A stretch of DNA of 64,000 nt from Pseudomonas chlororaphis (GCF_003731765.1 NZ_MOAL01000006.1:378563-442562), one strand, 5' to 3'; shown: positions 26,914 to 35,721, numbered from the stretch's first letter. Numbers and translations: made by a program. Notes: generated from the letters alone by a model not told the origin.

Positions 26914-27206
26914 AGCCAGGTGTTGACCTTGTCATGGGCCAGGGTCAGCTCGACGTACGCCGGGTAGTCGATGGCCTTGGCCCCGCTCGGTAGCTCGATG
27001 CCCCGGGCCTGCAGGTCTTCCTCCAGCACGAACAGGGCCAGGGCTTCACGCCCAGCCAGCTCGGCCCAGGCGGCAGTCCCCGGTTGCAGGGCATACACCG
27101 CATCGCCGCACAGCAGCAGGGCGTCCTGGCTGCCCAGCAGGCGCAGGCAACTGCTCAGGCGAGTGTCGGTGAAGGGCGAATGGGACAGCACATGCAAAGT
27201 CGACAT
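26910..27206 (-). CDS. tusB: Sulfurtransferase complex subunit TusB (DsrH family)
   Basis: A 98-residue subunit of the TusBCD heterohexamer, which receives persulfide from TusA. It begins MSTLHVLSHSPF, typical of TusB, and has the DsrE-like alpha/beta pattern. Start and stop both overlap neighbours by 4 bases (tusC upstream, tusE downstream), so the complex is made from coupled genes. Confidence 0.92.
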   Translation of the reverse strand: MSTLHVLSHSPFTDTRLSSCLRLLGSQDALLLCGDAVYALQPGTAAWAELAGREALALFVLEEDLQARGIELPSGAKAIDYPAYVELTLAHDKVNTWL

Positions 27207-27568
27207 CAGAGGGTCATCACTTGGTCGTAACGGTCGATAAGGGCCTGCAGTTCGGCGTTGCCGAGCACCTGCACCTCATCCAGGTTCAGCGCTGCCGGGT
27301 CCAGGCCCCGTTGCGCCATGCTGCTGGCGCAGGCAAACAATTCCTCGACGCCAAACAGCGACAAGGCCTGCAGGTTGGCGCTCAGGTCTTTCTGCTGCAG
27401 GGCCAGGGCCTTTTGCCCCGGCGCCAGTTGCAGCACGCCGTCGTCGAGAAACAGTACGCCGATGGGCAGGTCGAAGGCGCCGCCGGCGAGGACGATGTCC
27501 AGCGCTTCCCGGGCGCCGGGGCCGGACCAAGGGGCCTGGCGGCTGACAATCAATAGGGACTTGGGCAT
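27206..27568 (-). CDS. tusC: Sulfurtransferase complex subunit TusC (DsrF family)
   Basis: A 120-residue DsrE-fold subunit starting MPKSLLIVSRQAPW, with the variable but recognisable FGVEELFACASSM segment. The frame extends five codons further upstream, but the ATG at 27568 leaves one base between the tusD stop and its start, the normal spacing. Function as for the TusBCD complex. Confidence 0.92.
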   Translation of the reverse strand: MPKSLLIVSRQAPWSGPGAREALDIVLAGGAFDLPIGVLFLDDGVLQLAPGQKALALQQKDLSANLQALSLFGVEELFACASSMAQRGLDPAALNLDEVQVLGNAELQALIDRYDQVMTL

Positions 27569-27569
27569 T

Positions 27570-27962
27570 TCAAGGCCCTCCAAAGCAGATCAGGCGATCG
27601 GCCGCTTGCACCGCATCGTGCAACTGGCCCAGGCCGGATAATTCCCAGGGGGCTTCGATATTCACCGCCGAGCGCTGATAGCGCTGGGCCTCTTCGGCAT
27701 TCAATACGCCACGGCGCAACGCGGCAGCGATGCACACCACGCCATCGAGCTGGTGCTGGCTGACGAAGTCGCGCCATTGCCGGGGCAGGTCCTGCTCATC
27801 CTGGGGCGTGACGACGGTGTTGGCGGCGCTGTGCACGCCGTCCTGATAAAAAAACAGCCGGACAATCTCATGCCCGCCGGCCAGGGCCGCCTGGGCGAAC
27901 AGCAGGGCGCGGCGCGAGGAGGGCGTGTGCGCGGCGGAGAACAGGGCGATGGCGAACTTCAT
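27570..27962 (-). CDS. tusD: Sulfurtransferase complex subunit TusD (DsrE family)
   Basis: A 130-residue DsrE-fold protein beginning MKFAIALFSAAHTPSS. The active-site cysteine of TusD is expected in DGVVCIAAALRRGV (about residue 77), which accepts sulfur from TusA. The open frame extends upstream to 28184, but that part overlaps DUF1275 and is not conserved-looking. It is the first gene of the leftward tusDCBE set. Confidence 0.92.
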   Translation of the reverse strand: MKFAIALFSAAHTPSSRRALLFAQAALAGGHEIVRLFFYQDGVHSAANTVVTPQDEQDLPRQWRDFVSQHQLDGVVCIAAALRRGVLNAEEAQRYQRSAVNIEAPWELSGLGQLHDAVQAADRLICFGGP

Positions 27963-28027
27963 GACGGACTCGGTCAGCAAATCTGGCGCAATGATAAAGC
28001 TTTCTGCGCGGCCCGGCGAAGCCCGAT

Positions 28028-28732
28028 TCAGCGCGGCATGTAACCCAGTTGCCAGCGGTGGGGAATCTTCAGCGACGCCAGCCCCAGCAGCGCCGACAAC
28101 GCGCCGCTGACCCACAGCGCGCGGATGCCCATCTGGTGTTCCAGCAGTGCGCCGATCACTGCTCCGACCAGCATCCCGGTCCACGGCACCAGTTGCACCC
28201 GCCAGCCACTGCGCCGCTCACCGAGCATCCAGCGCCCCAGCCCGCGGCCGAAGCGAGACAGGGCGCCGGTGACGTAGGTCAGGCCCACGGGCAGGCCGTT
28301 CACCTGTTCCACCGCCGCGTTGAGCATGCCCATGGCAATAATCGCCACCAGCAGCGCCGGCAGTTGGCTGGTAAACGGCCAGGCTGCCGCCGCGCACAGC
28401 AGGGTGGCGGTGCACAGCAGCAGGGGCAGGGCGCGGCGGCCGCCGAGGCGACTGACGACGATGCCCAGGGCGTTGCCGAGAATAAAGGTGGCGATGCACA
28501 GCAGCAGGCGCAGGGTCAGGCTGAAGTCGCCGTCGCTGATGGCCACCGCCATGCGCGTGGTGTTGCCGCTCATAAAGGAGACGAAATCACCGGTGGCCAT
28601 AAAGCCGATGGCGTCGGTCATGCCCGCCAGCACCGACAGGCTGGCCACCAGGCCAAGGCCGATCCGACCACGCCATTTCTGGGTGTGCAGCAGCCCTGGG
28701 TGGGTACGGGGTTTGGGGGGCAGTGGCAACAT
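28028..28732 (-). CDS. DUF1275 (YoaK-like) membrane protein
   Basis: A 234-residue inner-membrane protein with about six hydrophobic segments. The family signature DAIGFMATGDFVSFMSGNTT (residues ~40-59) is complete, and GLPVGLTYVTGAL occurs in the second half. Function of the family is not established; a transport role is often assumed. It is 65 bases upstream of tusD in the same direction, so read-through into tus is possible. Confidence 0.88.
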   Translation of the reverse strand: MLPLPPKPRTHPGLLHTQKWRGRIGLGLVASLSVLAGMTDAIGFMATGDFVSFMSGNTTRMAVAISDGDFSLTLRLLLCIATFILGNALGIVVSRLGGRRALPLLLCTATLLCAAAAWPFTSQLPALLVAIIAMGMLNAAVEQVNGLPVGLTYVTGALSRFGRGLGRWMLGERRSGWRVQLVPWTGMLVGAVIGALLEHQMGIRALWVSGALSALLGLASLKIPHRWQLGYMPR

Positions 28733-28775
28733 CAGCGAGCACTCATGGGCGGTGGTCCTAGCGGGTGAACGGTGC

Positions 28776-29111
28776 CTAGCGTACGAAGTCCAGGCCGTGC
28801 AACTGGCAGTATTCTGTCCAGTCCATGCCAGCCATTTCCGCCACTTCCTTGTGCACTTCCAGGCGCTGGGCCTGGAAATCTTCAGCGCTGGCGGCCGTCA
28901 ATTGCAAGCTCAGTTCCCAGGCAAACAGCCCCAGGCGTTCGGCCTCGGCTTCGAAGGCTTCGTGCAGACGTTCGTCGCGGTACTGCTCCTGCGTTTCGCC
29001 CTTGGCCTGGGCCTCCAGCGGGTTGAGCTTGTCCAGCGATTCGCGCAGCTCGGGGCGGGCGGCGAGGAAGCGGTCCAGGGCCAGTTGGTGATGGGGTGCG
29101 TGGGCGGGCAT
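28776..29111 (-). CDS. DUF6388 family protein
   Basis: A 111-residue acidic, helical protein (LRESLDKLNPLEAQAKGETQ region) of a type found widely in fluorescent pseudomonads with no known role. No signal peptide or membrane segment. It sits between the RDD gene and DUF1275 on the same strand. The call rests on recalled family resemblance and the length. Confidence 0.7.
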   Translation of the reverse strand: MPAHAPHHQLALDRFLAARPELRESLDKLNPLEAQAKGETQEQYRDERLHEAFEAEAERLGLFAWELSLQLTAASAEDFQAQRLEVHKEVAEMAGMDWTEYCQLHGLDFVR

Positions 29112-29134
29112 CAGGGCTCCTTGAGGGGCACGGG

Positions 29135-29156
29135 CAGCCTTGATGGTTCAAGGCTG
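29135..29156 (-). terminator. Perfect 9-bp hairpin overlapping the RDD gene stop
   Basis: CAGCCTTGA and TCAAGGCTG pair around TGGT; one arm contains the RDD stop codon. No T-run follows, so it is either a weak terminator or an mRNA-stabilising end. Confidence 0.45.
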
Positions 29157-29648
29157 GGTCGTTGGCTGTTCGGGCATTTCGCTACGCATCTGCTGCAGGT
29201 CCTTGCGCGGGATCACGTAGGTGCGGGCGAGCATATCGCCTATTCGCTGGCAGCGGCGTGATTCCGTGCAGGCCAGAAAGGGGATAAACAGCAAGGCTGC
29301 TTCCGGGTAGCGGGTCGCGCCCCTGATCAACACCTGGATCAGCGTCGGCGCGCCACCCGCGCCATTGATCACTATCAGGCCCAGGGCGTACTTGCCGGGT
29401 GTCCGACCCTTCAACAGGTACTCCCAGGCCACGAAGCACAAGGGCCCGATCACCATGAACAGGATCGAATGCAGATAGGGTTCCCGCCACCGCTGTTGCT
29501 CAAGCTCGAGCATTGCGCTGACCGATGGCAGCGCCAGCAGCCAGTGAAGGCTCAGGGACAGGATTAAATACACCAGCAGCACCACCACGTGGTCGAGCAC
29601 AAAGGCAACGCCGCGGCGCAGGATCAGTTGGGTTCTTGAGACGTCCAT
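29148..29648 (-). CDS. RDD-family membrane protein
   Basis: A 166-residue inner-membrane protein. Hydrophobic segments at about residues 15-37 and 58-80 flank the RDD layout: an Arg near the start of helix 1 (LRRGVAFVLDHVVVLL, with Asp), and LKGRTPGKYALGLIVINGAG, the hallmark GRTPGK motif. Function is unknown; some RDD proteins exchange ions. It starts at an ATG with GGAATTTCGGAACC-type leader and no close ribosome site visible. Confidence 0.85.
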   Translation of the reverse strand: MDVSRTQLILRRGVAFVLDHVVVLLVYLILSLSLHWLLALPSVSAMLELEQQRWREPYLHSILFMVIGPLCFVAWEYLLKGRTPGKYALGLIVINGAGGAPTLIQVLIRGATRYPEAALLFIPFLACTESRRCQRIGDMLARTYVIPRKDLQQMRSEMPEQPTTQP

Positions 29649-29832
29649 GTGGGGTTCCGAAATTCCTGGCAGAGCGGGTGGCGCATTGTACGGTGCAACA
29701 CTGAAGGCCGTCCCAACGGCGTAAAACTGTGGGGTGGTGCACAGGGTGGCAAGAAAACCTGAACCTTTTCAAAGTCCTGCTGTTCGAAGGCGTTGGTAAA
29801 TGATTTGCCTTCTAAATGGAGATTGAAAAGCA

Positions 29833-30585
29833 ATGTCAAGGTTACTCGCACGCCTGCTGGTGAAATCCGCCGCCTCTGCCCTGGCCGCGCTGCCGGTTTG
29901 CGTCATGGCAGCACCGGCCACCGGCCCCATTTCTACCCTGGGCATCATGGGCAGTTACAACGACTTCAAGCTCGACGACGGGGGCGACAGGCAGGACTAC
30001 CACCTGCCTGAGGCCGGGGTGTTCTACACCTTCGGCAACAAACTGACCGGTGAAGCCGGGTTGATTTACCAGGCCGGTGTCGAAGCCAAGTTCGGCAAAA
30101 GCGACGATAACAAGCTCAAGGAAGGGCAAGCCGACCTGGACCTGGGCTGGCGCGCCGCCCTGGATGCGCGCAATTTTGTCGACGTGCTGGTGGGCGGCGG
30201 TTACAGCTGGACCCGCTACGAGCCCGAGACCGACGACTTCGACCTGCACCTGACCAACAAGTCGCCGTTCGCCAAGGCGGCAGTGGGCTACAACCACCAG
30301 TTCGACAACGGCACCCTGCGAGTGGAATTGGGGGCGCGCCGCGCCTTCAACGCCAAGACCCACATCAAGGTCGATGGCCTGGGCAGCGACAACGTGGACC
30401 TCAAGGACCGTACCAACCCTTACGCCGAAGTCAGCTTCCTGATGAACCAGAACGCTGCGATGCCAGTGATGGCCGGTGTCTACTACACTCGCACCGAATA
30501 CAAGCTGGATCAGGATTCGGACGTCGCCGACAACACCCGCCTCAAGCGCAACGAATACGGCGTCAAGGTCGGCCTGGCTTTCTAA
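29833..30585 (+). CDS. Outer-membrane beta-barrel protein
   Basis: A 250-residue protein with a signal peptide ending near VCVMA-AP (residue ~26) and alternating beta-strand patterns ending in EYGVKVGLAF, the terminal-Phe signature recognised by the BAM complex. Glycine/aromatic strands such as VLVGGGYSWTRYEP support an 8-10-strand barrel. The specific ligand or role is not evident. GGAG lies 10 bases upstream of the ATG. It is divergent from the RDD gene and convergent with the OprD-type porin across a REP pair. Confidence 0.75.
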   Translation: MSRLLARLLVKSAASALAALPVCVMAAPATGPISTLGIMGSYNDFKLDDGGDRQDYHLPEAGVFYTFGNKLTGEAGLIYQAGVEAKFGKSDDNKLKEGQADLDLGWRAALDARNFVDVLVGGGYSWTRYEPETDDFDLHLTNKSPFAKAAVGYNHQFDNGTLRVELGARRAFNAKTHIKVDGLGSDNVDLKDRTNPYAEVSFLMNQNAAMPVMAGVYYTRTEYKLDQDSDVADNTRLKRNEYGVKVGLAF

Positions 30586-30586
30586 A

Positions 30587-30666
30587 GCCATCGACGGCAA
30601 GCCGGCTCCTACAGGATGGTTACGCCGCATACCCCCTTGTAGGCGCTGGCTTGCCAGCGATCACGC
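30587..30666. repeat. REPIN (inverted REP pair)
   Basis: CGGCAAGCCGGCTCCTACA and its inverted relative TGTAGGCGCTGGCTTGCCAG flank ~30 bases, between two converging genes. Same core as the larger arrays further right. Confidence 0.85.
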
Positions 30667-30700
30667 CCTCAAACCTTGCGCCCCTGTTACGGGTGGGGCT

Positions 30701-31963
30701 CTACAACAGCTTCCACGTATAGCTCAGCAACACCCGGTTCTCATCGATGTCGGTACGGTAGTTGGAGCGCGCCGCGACGTTGCGCAGTTTGATCCCCAGC
30801 CCGCCCAGGGTGCCAGACTGCACCACATAACCGATGTCCAGGTCGCGTTCCCAGTCCTTGCCTTCATAGCCTTTGCCGGTGTCCACATTGTCGCCGCTGA
30901 TGTAGCGCACGGTGGTGGTCAGGCCGGGAATGCCCATGGCCGCGAAGTCATAGTCATAGCGCGCCTGCCACGAGCGCTCGTCGGCGTAGGCGAACTCATA
31001 GGTCGGTACTTCGTTGCCCAGGGGCGTAATGTTGGCAAACACCCGGGGGAACGAACTGTCGCCGAACATTCCCTGGTAGCCCACATAGAAGGTATGCCCG
31101 CCACGCTTGGCCGAGAGCAGGGAGAAGAACGCCCGGTTGTCGATCGGCCCCAGCAATTGGCGGCCGTCCTCATTGGCGTCGTAGTAGCCGAGGTTGGCCC
31201 CGAGAACCCAGGTGCCCACTGGCTGACTGTGCTTGAGGCCGAGAAAGCGCTGTTGATAGAGGTCTTCCAACTGGCCGTACCAGGCGCTGACTGTGGTGCG
31301 CTTGCCATTGAAGGCGTAGTCGGCACCGCCGTAGTTGAACCCGTCGCTGCTGACCTGGCGTTGCGGTACATGGCCGAGCATGGCCTGCAAGTCGCTGTGG
31401 CCGGATTCGTTGCGCAGGCTGGTGGAGCGCAGGTGGCCGCCTTGCAGGGTCAGGCCGTCGATGTCGTTGGAGGTCAGGCTGGCACCCTGATAGGACGGCG
31501 GCAGCAAGCGGATATCACTGAAACTCAGCACCGGCAGGTTGGGTTGCAACTCGCCGACCCGCAGCTCGGTTTTGCCCAGGCGCACTTTCAGCGCCGCCCC
31601 CAGGCGGCTGTAACTGTCCGCCGCCTCGCCATCCGCTTGCACTGGCAGCAGGCCGCTGTTGACCCGGCCCTTGCCGCTGTCCAGCTTGAGCCCCAGGGTG
31701 CCGATGGCGTCCACCCCGACGCCCAGCCACCCCGGTGTATAGCCGGATTTGACATTGAGGATGAAGCCTTGGGCCCATTCCTGGGCCATGGATTTTTCCG
31801 GGCCGCGGATATCGGAGTAGTCCCGGCTGAAAAAGTAGTTTCGCGCTTGCAGGGTGGCCGTGGCGTCTTTGATAAAGCCGCCGTCATCGGCCAACAGGGG
31901 AAGGGGGGCACTCAGGCACAGCGCGCCGCAGGACAGCACGCCCAGGTTCTTCGCAGGTTTCAT
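30701..31963 (-). CDS. OprD-family outer-membrane porin, likely aromatic-acid (benzoate) channel
   Basis: A 420-residue porin with signal peptide (cleavage near PLLA-DD, residue ~26) and the OprD layout: N-terminal DATATLQARNYFFSRDYS, repeated beta-strands, and a C-terminal SYTWKLL. OprD porins are 18-strand barrels for small carboxylates or basic amino acids. Next to cat/ben genes, and sharing a Crc-type motif with them, this one most likely takes up benzoate (BenF/OpdK-like). The substrate is inferred from context. Confidence 0.82.
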   Translation of the reverse strand: MKPAKNLGVLSCGALCLSAPLPLLADDGGFIKDATATLQARNYFFSRDYSDIRGPEKSMAQEWAQGFILNVKSGYTPGWLGVGVDAIGTLGLKLDSGKGRVNSGLLPVQADGEAADSYSRLGAALKVRLGKTELRVGELQPNLPVLSFSDIRLLPPSYQGASLTSNDIDGLTLQGGHLRSTSLRNESGHSDLQAMLGHVPQRQVSSDGFNYGGADYAFNGKRTTVSAWYGQLEDLYQQRFLGLKHSQPVGTWVLGANLGYYDANEDGRQLLGPIDNRAFFSLLSAKRGGHTFYVGYQGMFGDSSFPRVFANITPLGNEVPTYEFAYADERSWQARYDYDFAAMGIPGLTTTVRYISGDNVDTGKGYEGKDWERDLDIGYVVQSGTLGGLGIKLRNVAARSNYRTDIDENRVLLSYTWKLL

Positions 31964-31975
31964 TGCTTTTCACTC

Positions 31976-31986
31976 TTATTGTTATT
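31976..31986 (-). promoter_or_regulatory. Hfq/Crc CA motif before the OprD-type porin
   Basis: On the coding strand AATAACAATAA lies 12 bases upstream of the ATG, a perfect AAnAAnAAnAA pattern. Hfq with Crc binds such sites to block translation in preferred-carbon conditions. Confidence 0.65.
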
Positions 31987-32079
31987 GAAAGCAGTTCACT
32001 GCCGCGCAGGCTAGGCACGTGGTGGGGTGGGCAATAGCCGCTTTGTGCAGACCTTTATCCCTTTTCTGCACAGGGGAGG

Positions 32080-32100
32080 CGCGACCCGTGGCGGGTCGCG
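32080..32100 (-). terminator. Strong hairpin after catR
   Basis: CGCGACCC and GGGTCGCG pair around a 5-base loop, 14 bases past the catR stop. The stem is GC-rich and perfect but no T-run follows, so it may stop transcription only partly or protect the mRNA end. Confidence 0.5.
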
Positions 32101-32114
32101 ATTAAACGCCGGGC

Positions 32115-33002
32115 TCAGGTTCGGCCGGCGCGCAGTTCGTCGATCATCCGCAGGCAATGTTCCAGCCCGGGCGAGCCGTCGCCGACCCGGCGGCTGAGGA
32201 TGATGGGGGAGGTGGCGTTGCTTTCCAGCAAGGGGCTGAAGCCGATGTCATCGCGGTGCAGCACCTGCACCGAGGCCGGCACCAGGGTGATGCCGATACC
32301 GGCGCCCACCAGGCCGATGGCGGTCTGCAGCTCATTGGTCCACTGGGCAATCTTGATGTTCAGGCCGTGGGCGCCGAACAGCGCGATCACATGGTCGGCA
32401 TAGCTGGGCCGTGGGTTGCCCGGGTACAGCACAAACGGCTCTTCGGCCAGTTGCGCCAGGGTCACCGGTTGCCCCAGCAGCGGGTGGCCGGCAGGCAGGG
32501 CGGCCACCAGGCGATCCTCGGTCAGCACCCGCTGGACGATGGCCGGGTCGTCGATATGAATGCGCCCGAAGCCAATGTCGATACGCCCGGCCTTGAGGGC
32601 TTCGACTTGTTGCAAGGTGGTCATTTCCGAGAGCCCGAGTTCCAGCTCCAGGCCCTCGTTGCCGCGCAGGCGGCGGATCAGTTGTGGCAGCACCCCGTAC
32701 AGCGTGGAGGGCGCAAACCCGATGCCCAGCCAGGTTTTTTGCCCTTGGCCGATGCGCCGGGTGTTGTCGCAAACCTTGGTCAACTGCTCCAGCAGCACGC
32801 TGGAATGGTCATAGAAAAACCGCCCGGCCTCGGTTAGCCGCAGCGGTCGGCCGCGCTCCAGCAACAGCACCCCGAGTTCGTCCTCCAGTTGCTGGATCTG
32901 CCGGCTCAAGGGCGGCTGGGCGATGTGCAGGCGCTCGGCGGCGCGGGTGAAGTTGAGGGTTTGCCCCAGCACCTGGAAGTAACGCAGATGACGCAGCTCC
33001 AT
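32115..33002 (-). CDS. catR: LysR-type activator CatR
   Basis: A 295-residue LysR protein: winged helix-turn-helix at residues ~1-60 (MELRHLRYFQVLGQTLNFTR, PPLSRQIQQLEDELG), then the effector domain with the CatR-type SEMTTLQQVEALKAGRIDIG segment. CatR senses cis,cis-muconate and activates catBCA. The frame is open upstream into catB's region, but the ATG at 33002 gives the standard LysR start and leaves a 118-base divergent promoter to catB. CatR of Pseudomonas is about this long. Confidence 0.92.
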   Translation of the reverse strand: MELRHLRYFQVLGQTLNFTRAAERLHIAQPPLSRQIQQLEDELGVLLLERGRPLRLTEAGRFFYDHSSVLLEQLTKVCDNTRRIGQGQKTWLGIGFAPSTLYGVLPQLIRRLRGNEGLELELGLSEMTTLQQVEALKAGRIDIGFGRIHIDDPAIVQRVLTEDRLVAALPAGHPLLGQPVTLAQLAEEPFVLYPGNPRPSYADHVIALFGAHGLNIKIAQWTNELQTAIGLVGAGIGITLVPASVQVLHRDDIGFSPLLESNATSPIILSRRVGDGSPGLEHCLRMIDELRAGRT

Positions 33003-33025
33003 GCAGCCTCCGATGAGATTTGTGA

Positions 33026-33040
33026 ATACCTTTAAGGTAT
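33026..33040. promoter_or_regulatory. Dyad in the catR-catB intergenic region, probable CatR site
   Basis: ATACCTT-T-AAGGTAT is a perfect palindrome with 7-bp arms containing the LysR T-N11-A core. It lies 80 bases upstream of the catB start and 24 from the catR start, the expected place for the CatR recognition site that also autoregulates catR. Confidence 0.7.
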
Positions 33041-33120
33041 CGAGCCAGATCAATTCTATATTGGAACCTCGGAAAAAGCCGGAACAGAATCGGTGCCATA
33101 ACTTCAAGAACCTGACGGGT

Positions 33121-34275
33121 ATGGACATGCTTGCTTCCGCCATTGAATCGATCGAAACGATCATCGTCGATCTGCCGACCATCCGCCCCCACAAGCTGGC
33201 CATGCACACCATGCAGAACCAGACCCTGGTGCTGATCCGCCTGCGTTGCGCAGACGGTATCGAAGGGATTGGCGAGTCCACCACCATCGGTGGCCTGGCT
33301 TACGGCAACGAAAGCCCCGACAGCATCAAAACCAACATCGACCGTTTCTTTACCCCGCTGCTGGTCGGTCAAGACGGCGCCAACATCAACGCCGCCATGT
33401 TGCGCCTTGAGCGCAGCATCCGTGGCAACACCTTCGCCAAATCAGGTATCGAAAGCGCCTTGCTCGACGCCCAGGGCAAACGCCTGGGGTTGCCGGTCAG
33501 CGAGCTGTTGGGCGGCCGCGTGCGGGATGCCTTGCCCGTGGCCTGGACCCTGGCCAGCGGCGACACCGCCAAAGACATCGCCGAAGCCGAACAGATGCTC
33601 GACCTGCGCCGCCACCGCATCTTCAAGCTGAAGATCGGCGCCGGTGAAGTGGACCGCGACCTGGCCCACGTGATCGCGATCAAAAAAGCCCTGGGCGACC
33701 GCGCCAGCGTGCGGGTCGACGTCAACCAGGCCTGGGACGAGGCCGTGGCCTTGCGGGCCTGCCGCATCCTCGGCGGCAACGGCATCGACCTGATCGAACA
33801 ACCCATCTCGCGCAACAACCGTTCGGGCATGGTTCGCCTCAACGCTTCGAGCCCGGCGCCGATCATGGCTGACGAATCCATCGAATGCGTGGAAGACGCC
33901 TTCAACCTGGCCCGCGAAGGTGCGGCGTCGGTGTTCGCCCTGAAGATCGCCAAAAACGGCGGCCCCCGCGCCACCCTGCGCACCGCGGCGATTGCCGAGG
34001 CAGCGGGCATCGGCCTGTACGGCGGCACCATGCTCGAAGGCGGCATCGGCACCCTGGCCTCGGCCCATGCCTTCCTGACCCTGAACAAGCTGAGTTGGGA
34101 CACCGAGCTCTTTGGTCCCTTGCTGCTGACCGAGGACATCCTTCAAGAGCCACCGATCTACCGTGACTTCCAACTGCATGTGTCCACGGCCCCAGGCCTG
34201 GGCTTGAGCCTGGACGAGGAGCGCCTGGCGTTCTTCCGCCGTGACAAAAACACCCCCACCCTTCATCACGTCTGA
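33121..34275 (+). CDS. catB: Muconate cycloisomerase
   Basis: A 384-residue member of the enolase superfamily that turns cis,cis-muconate into muconolactone. The N-terminal capping domain carries DLPTIRPHKLAMHTMQNQ (substrate loop); the barrel shows the catalytic lysine motif KLKIGAG, metal ligands in RVDVNQAWDE, LIEQP and ADESIE, and KIAKNGGPR. All active-site segments of the family are present. The ATG at 33121 is chosen; a second in-frame ATG at 33127 is equally possible, and the longer frame back to 33001 would overlap the promoter. Confidence 0.95.
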   Translation: MDMLASAIESIETIIVDLPTIRPHKLAMHTMQNQTLVLIRLRCADGIEGIGESTTIGGLAYGNESPDSIKTNIDRFFTPLLVGQDGANINAAMLRLERSIRGNTFAKSGIESALLDAQGKRLGLPVSELLGGRVRDALPVAWTLASGDTAKDIAEAEQMLDLRRHRIFKLKIGAGEVDRDLAHVIAIKKALGDRASVRVDVNQAWDEAVALRACRILGGNGIDLIEQPISRNNRSGMVRLNASSPAPIMADESIECVEDAFNLAREGAASVFALKIAKNGGPRATLRTAAIAEAAGIGLYGGTMLEGGIGTLASAHAFLTLNKLSWDTELFGPLLLTEDILQEPPIYRDFQLHVSTAPGLGLSLDEERLAFFRRDKNTPTLHHV

Positions 34276-34285
34276 GGAGAGCGTC

Positions 34286-34576
34286 ATGCTGTTCCACGTC
34301 AAGATGACCGTGAATCTGCCGGTCGATATGAACCCCGAACGCGCCGCCCAGCTCAAGGCCGACGAAAAGGCCCTGGCCCAGCGCCTGCAACAGCAGGGCA
34401 AGTGGCGGCACCTGTGGCGCATCGCCGGCCTGTACGCCAACTACAGCGTGTTCGACGTCGACAGCGTGCAAGAACTGCACGACCTGCTGATGCAATTGCC
34501 GCTGTACCCGTACATGGCTATCGAAGTCGATGCGATGTGCAGGCATCCTTCGTCCATTCATGAGGATGACCGCTGA
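34286..34576 (+). CDS. catC: Muconolactone delta-isomerase
   Basis: A 96-residue decameric isomerase that makes 3-oxoadipate enol-lactone from muconolactone. MLFHVKMTVNLPVDM at the start and the KWRHLWRIAGLYANYSVFDV core are characteristic, and length matches the family exactly. TGAGGAGAG precedes the ATG; it follows catB by 10 bases. Confidence 0.96.
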   Translation: MLFHVKMTVNLPVDMNPERAAQLKADEKALAQRLQQQGKWRHLWRIAGLYANYSVFDVDSVQELHDLLMQLPLYPYMAIEVDAMCRHPSSIHEDDR

Positions 34577-34628
34577 GCCCGTGCCAGCCCGTTCAACACT
34601 CTAATAAATACAAGATGAGGAATTAATC

Positions 34629-35558
34629 ATGAACGTCAAAATCTCCCATACTGCCGCCGCCCAGCAGTTTCTCGAAGAGGCCAGCGGCCAGTTCACCGAA
34701 GGCGGCAACCCACGGGCCAAGGCGATCATCTACCGCATCCTGCGGGACTCGGTGAACATCATCGAAGACCTGGCAGTGACCCCGGAAGAATTCTGGAAAG
34801 CCGTCAACTACCTCAACGTGCTGGGTGCGCGCCAGGAAGCCGGTTTGCTGGTGGCCGGCCTGGGCCTTGAGCACTACCTGGACCTGCTGATGGACGCCGC
34901 CGACGAACAGGCCGGCAAAAGCGGCGGCACCCCGCGCACCATCGAGGGCCCGCTGTACGTGGCCGGCGCACCCCTGAGCCAGGGCGAAGCGCGCCTCGAC
35001 GACGGCGTCGACCCGGGCGTGGTGCTGTTCATGCAGGGCCAGGTCAAGAACACCGCCGGCGAGCCATTGGCCGGGGCCATTGTCGACGTGTGGCACGCCA
35101 ACACCGGCGGCACCTATTCCTACTTCGACGGCAGCCAGTCGGAGTTCAACCTGCGCCGGCGCATCGTCACCGACGCCGAGGGCCGCTATCGCTTCCGCAG
35201 CATCGTGCCGTCCGGCTACGGCTGCCCGCCGGATGGCCCGACCCAGCAACTGCTGGACCAATTGGGTCGCCACGGCCAGCGCCCGGCGCACATCCACTTC
35301 TTTATCTCGGCGGACGACCATCGCCACCTGACCACCCAGATCAACCTGGACGGCGATCAGTACCTGCACGACGACTTCGCCTACGCCACCCGCGACGAGC
35401 TGATCGCCCAGATCACCTTCAGCGAAGACCCGGCGCGGGCCCAGGCACTGGGCGTCAGCGGGCGCTTTGCCGAAATCGAGTTCGACTTCACCCTGCAGTC
35501 GTCGGCCCAGCCTGAAGAGCAGCAGCGCATGGAGCGAGTGCGCGCCCTGGAAGACTGA
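34629..35558 (+). CDS. catA: Catechol 1,2-dioxygenase
   Basis: A 309-residue intradiol dioxygenase; it cleaves catechol between its hydroxyls to cis,cis-muconate using Fe(III). The N-terminal helical dimer domain (~100 residues) precedes the beta-sandwich core. Iron ligands are visible: Tyr in PLYVAGAP, Tyr in PSGYGCPP, and the two His of RPAHIHFF. The ATG has GAGGAATTAATC upstream. It is third in catBCA and is followed by a strong terminator. Chlorocatechol-type variants differ in length, so a catechol enzyme is favoured. Confidence 0.96.
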   Translation: MNVKISHTAAAQQFLEEASGQFTEGGNPRAKAIIYRILRDSVNIIEDLAVTPEEFWKAVNYLNVLGARQEAGLLVAGLGLEHYLDLLMDAADEQAGKSGGTPRTIEGPLYVAGAPLSQGEARLDDGVDPGVVLFMQGQVKNTAGEPLAGAIVDVWHANTGGTYSYFDGSQSEFNLRRRIVTDAEGRYRFRSIVPSGYGCPPDGPTQQLLDQLGRHGQRPAHIHFFISADDHRHLTTQINLDGDQYLHDDFAYATRDELIAQITFSEDPARAQALGVSGRFAEIEFDFTLQSSAQPEEQQRMERVRALED

Positions 35559-35580
35559 TAAATGATGTGCTGATGTTTCC

Positions 35581-35617
35581 AACCACGGGATGACCTAGCG
35601 GCCGTCCCGTGGTTTTT
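35581..35617 (+). terminator. Rho-independent terminator of catBCA
   Basis: AACCACGGGA pairs perfectly with TCCCGTGGTT across a 14-base loop, and five T's (overlapping the stem end) follow. It lies 22 bases after the catA stop and separates catBCA from benR. Confidence 0.88.
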
Positions 35618-35697
35618 GGCATTGTGGCAAGCGTTGTAAAACAGTGTTTAAAAGCGTTGCGTGATAAGCCAGCGGTGGCGATCGATCACCGTCCGAT

Positions 35698-35705
35698 AAT
35701 AACAA
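35698..35705 (+). promoter_or_regulatory. Hfq/Crc CA motif before benR
   Basis: AATAACAA, a perfect AAnAAnAA pattern, ends 16 bases before the benR ATG. benR mRNA is an established target of Hfq/Crc catabolite repression in P. putida, which supports the reading. Confidence 0.7.
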
Positions 35706-35721
35706 TCAGAGTGACCGGGTT

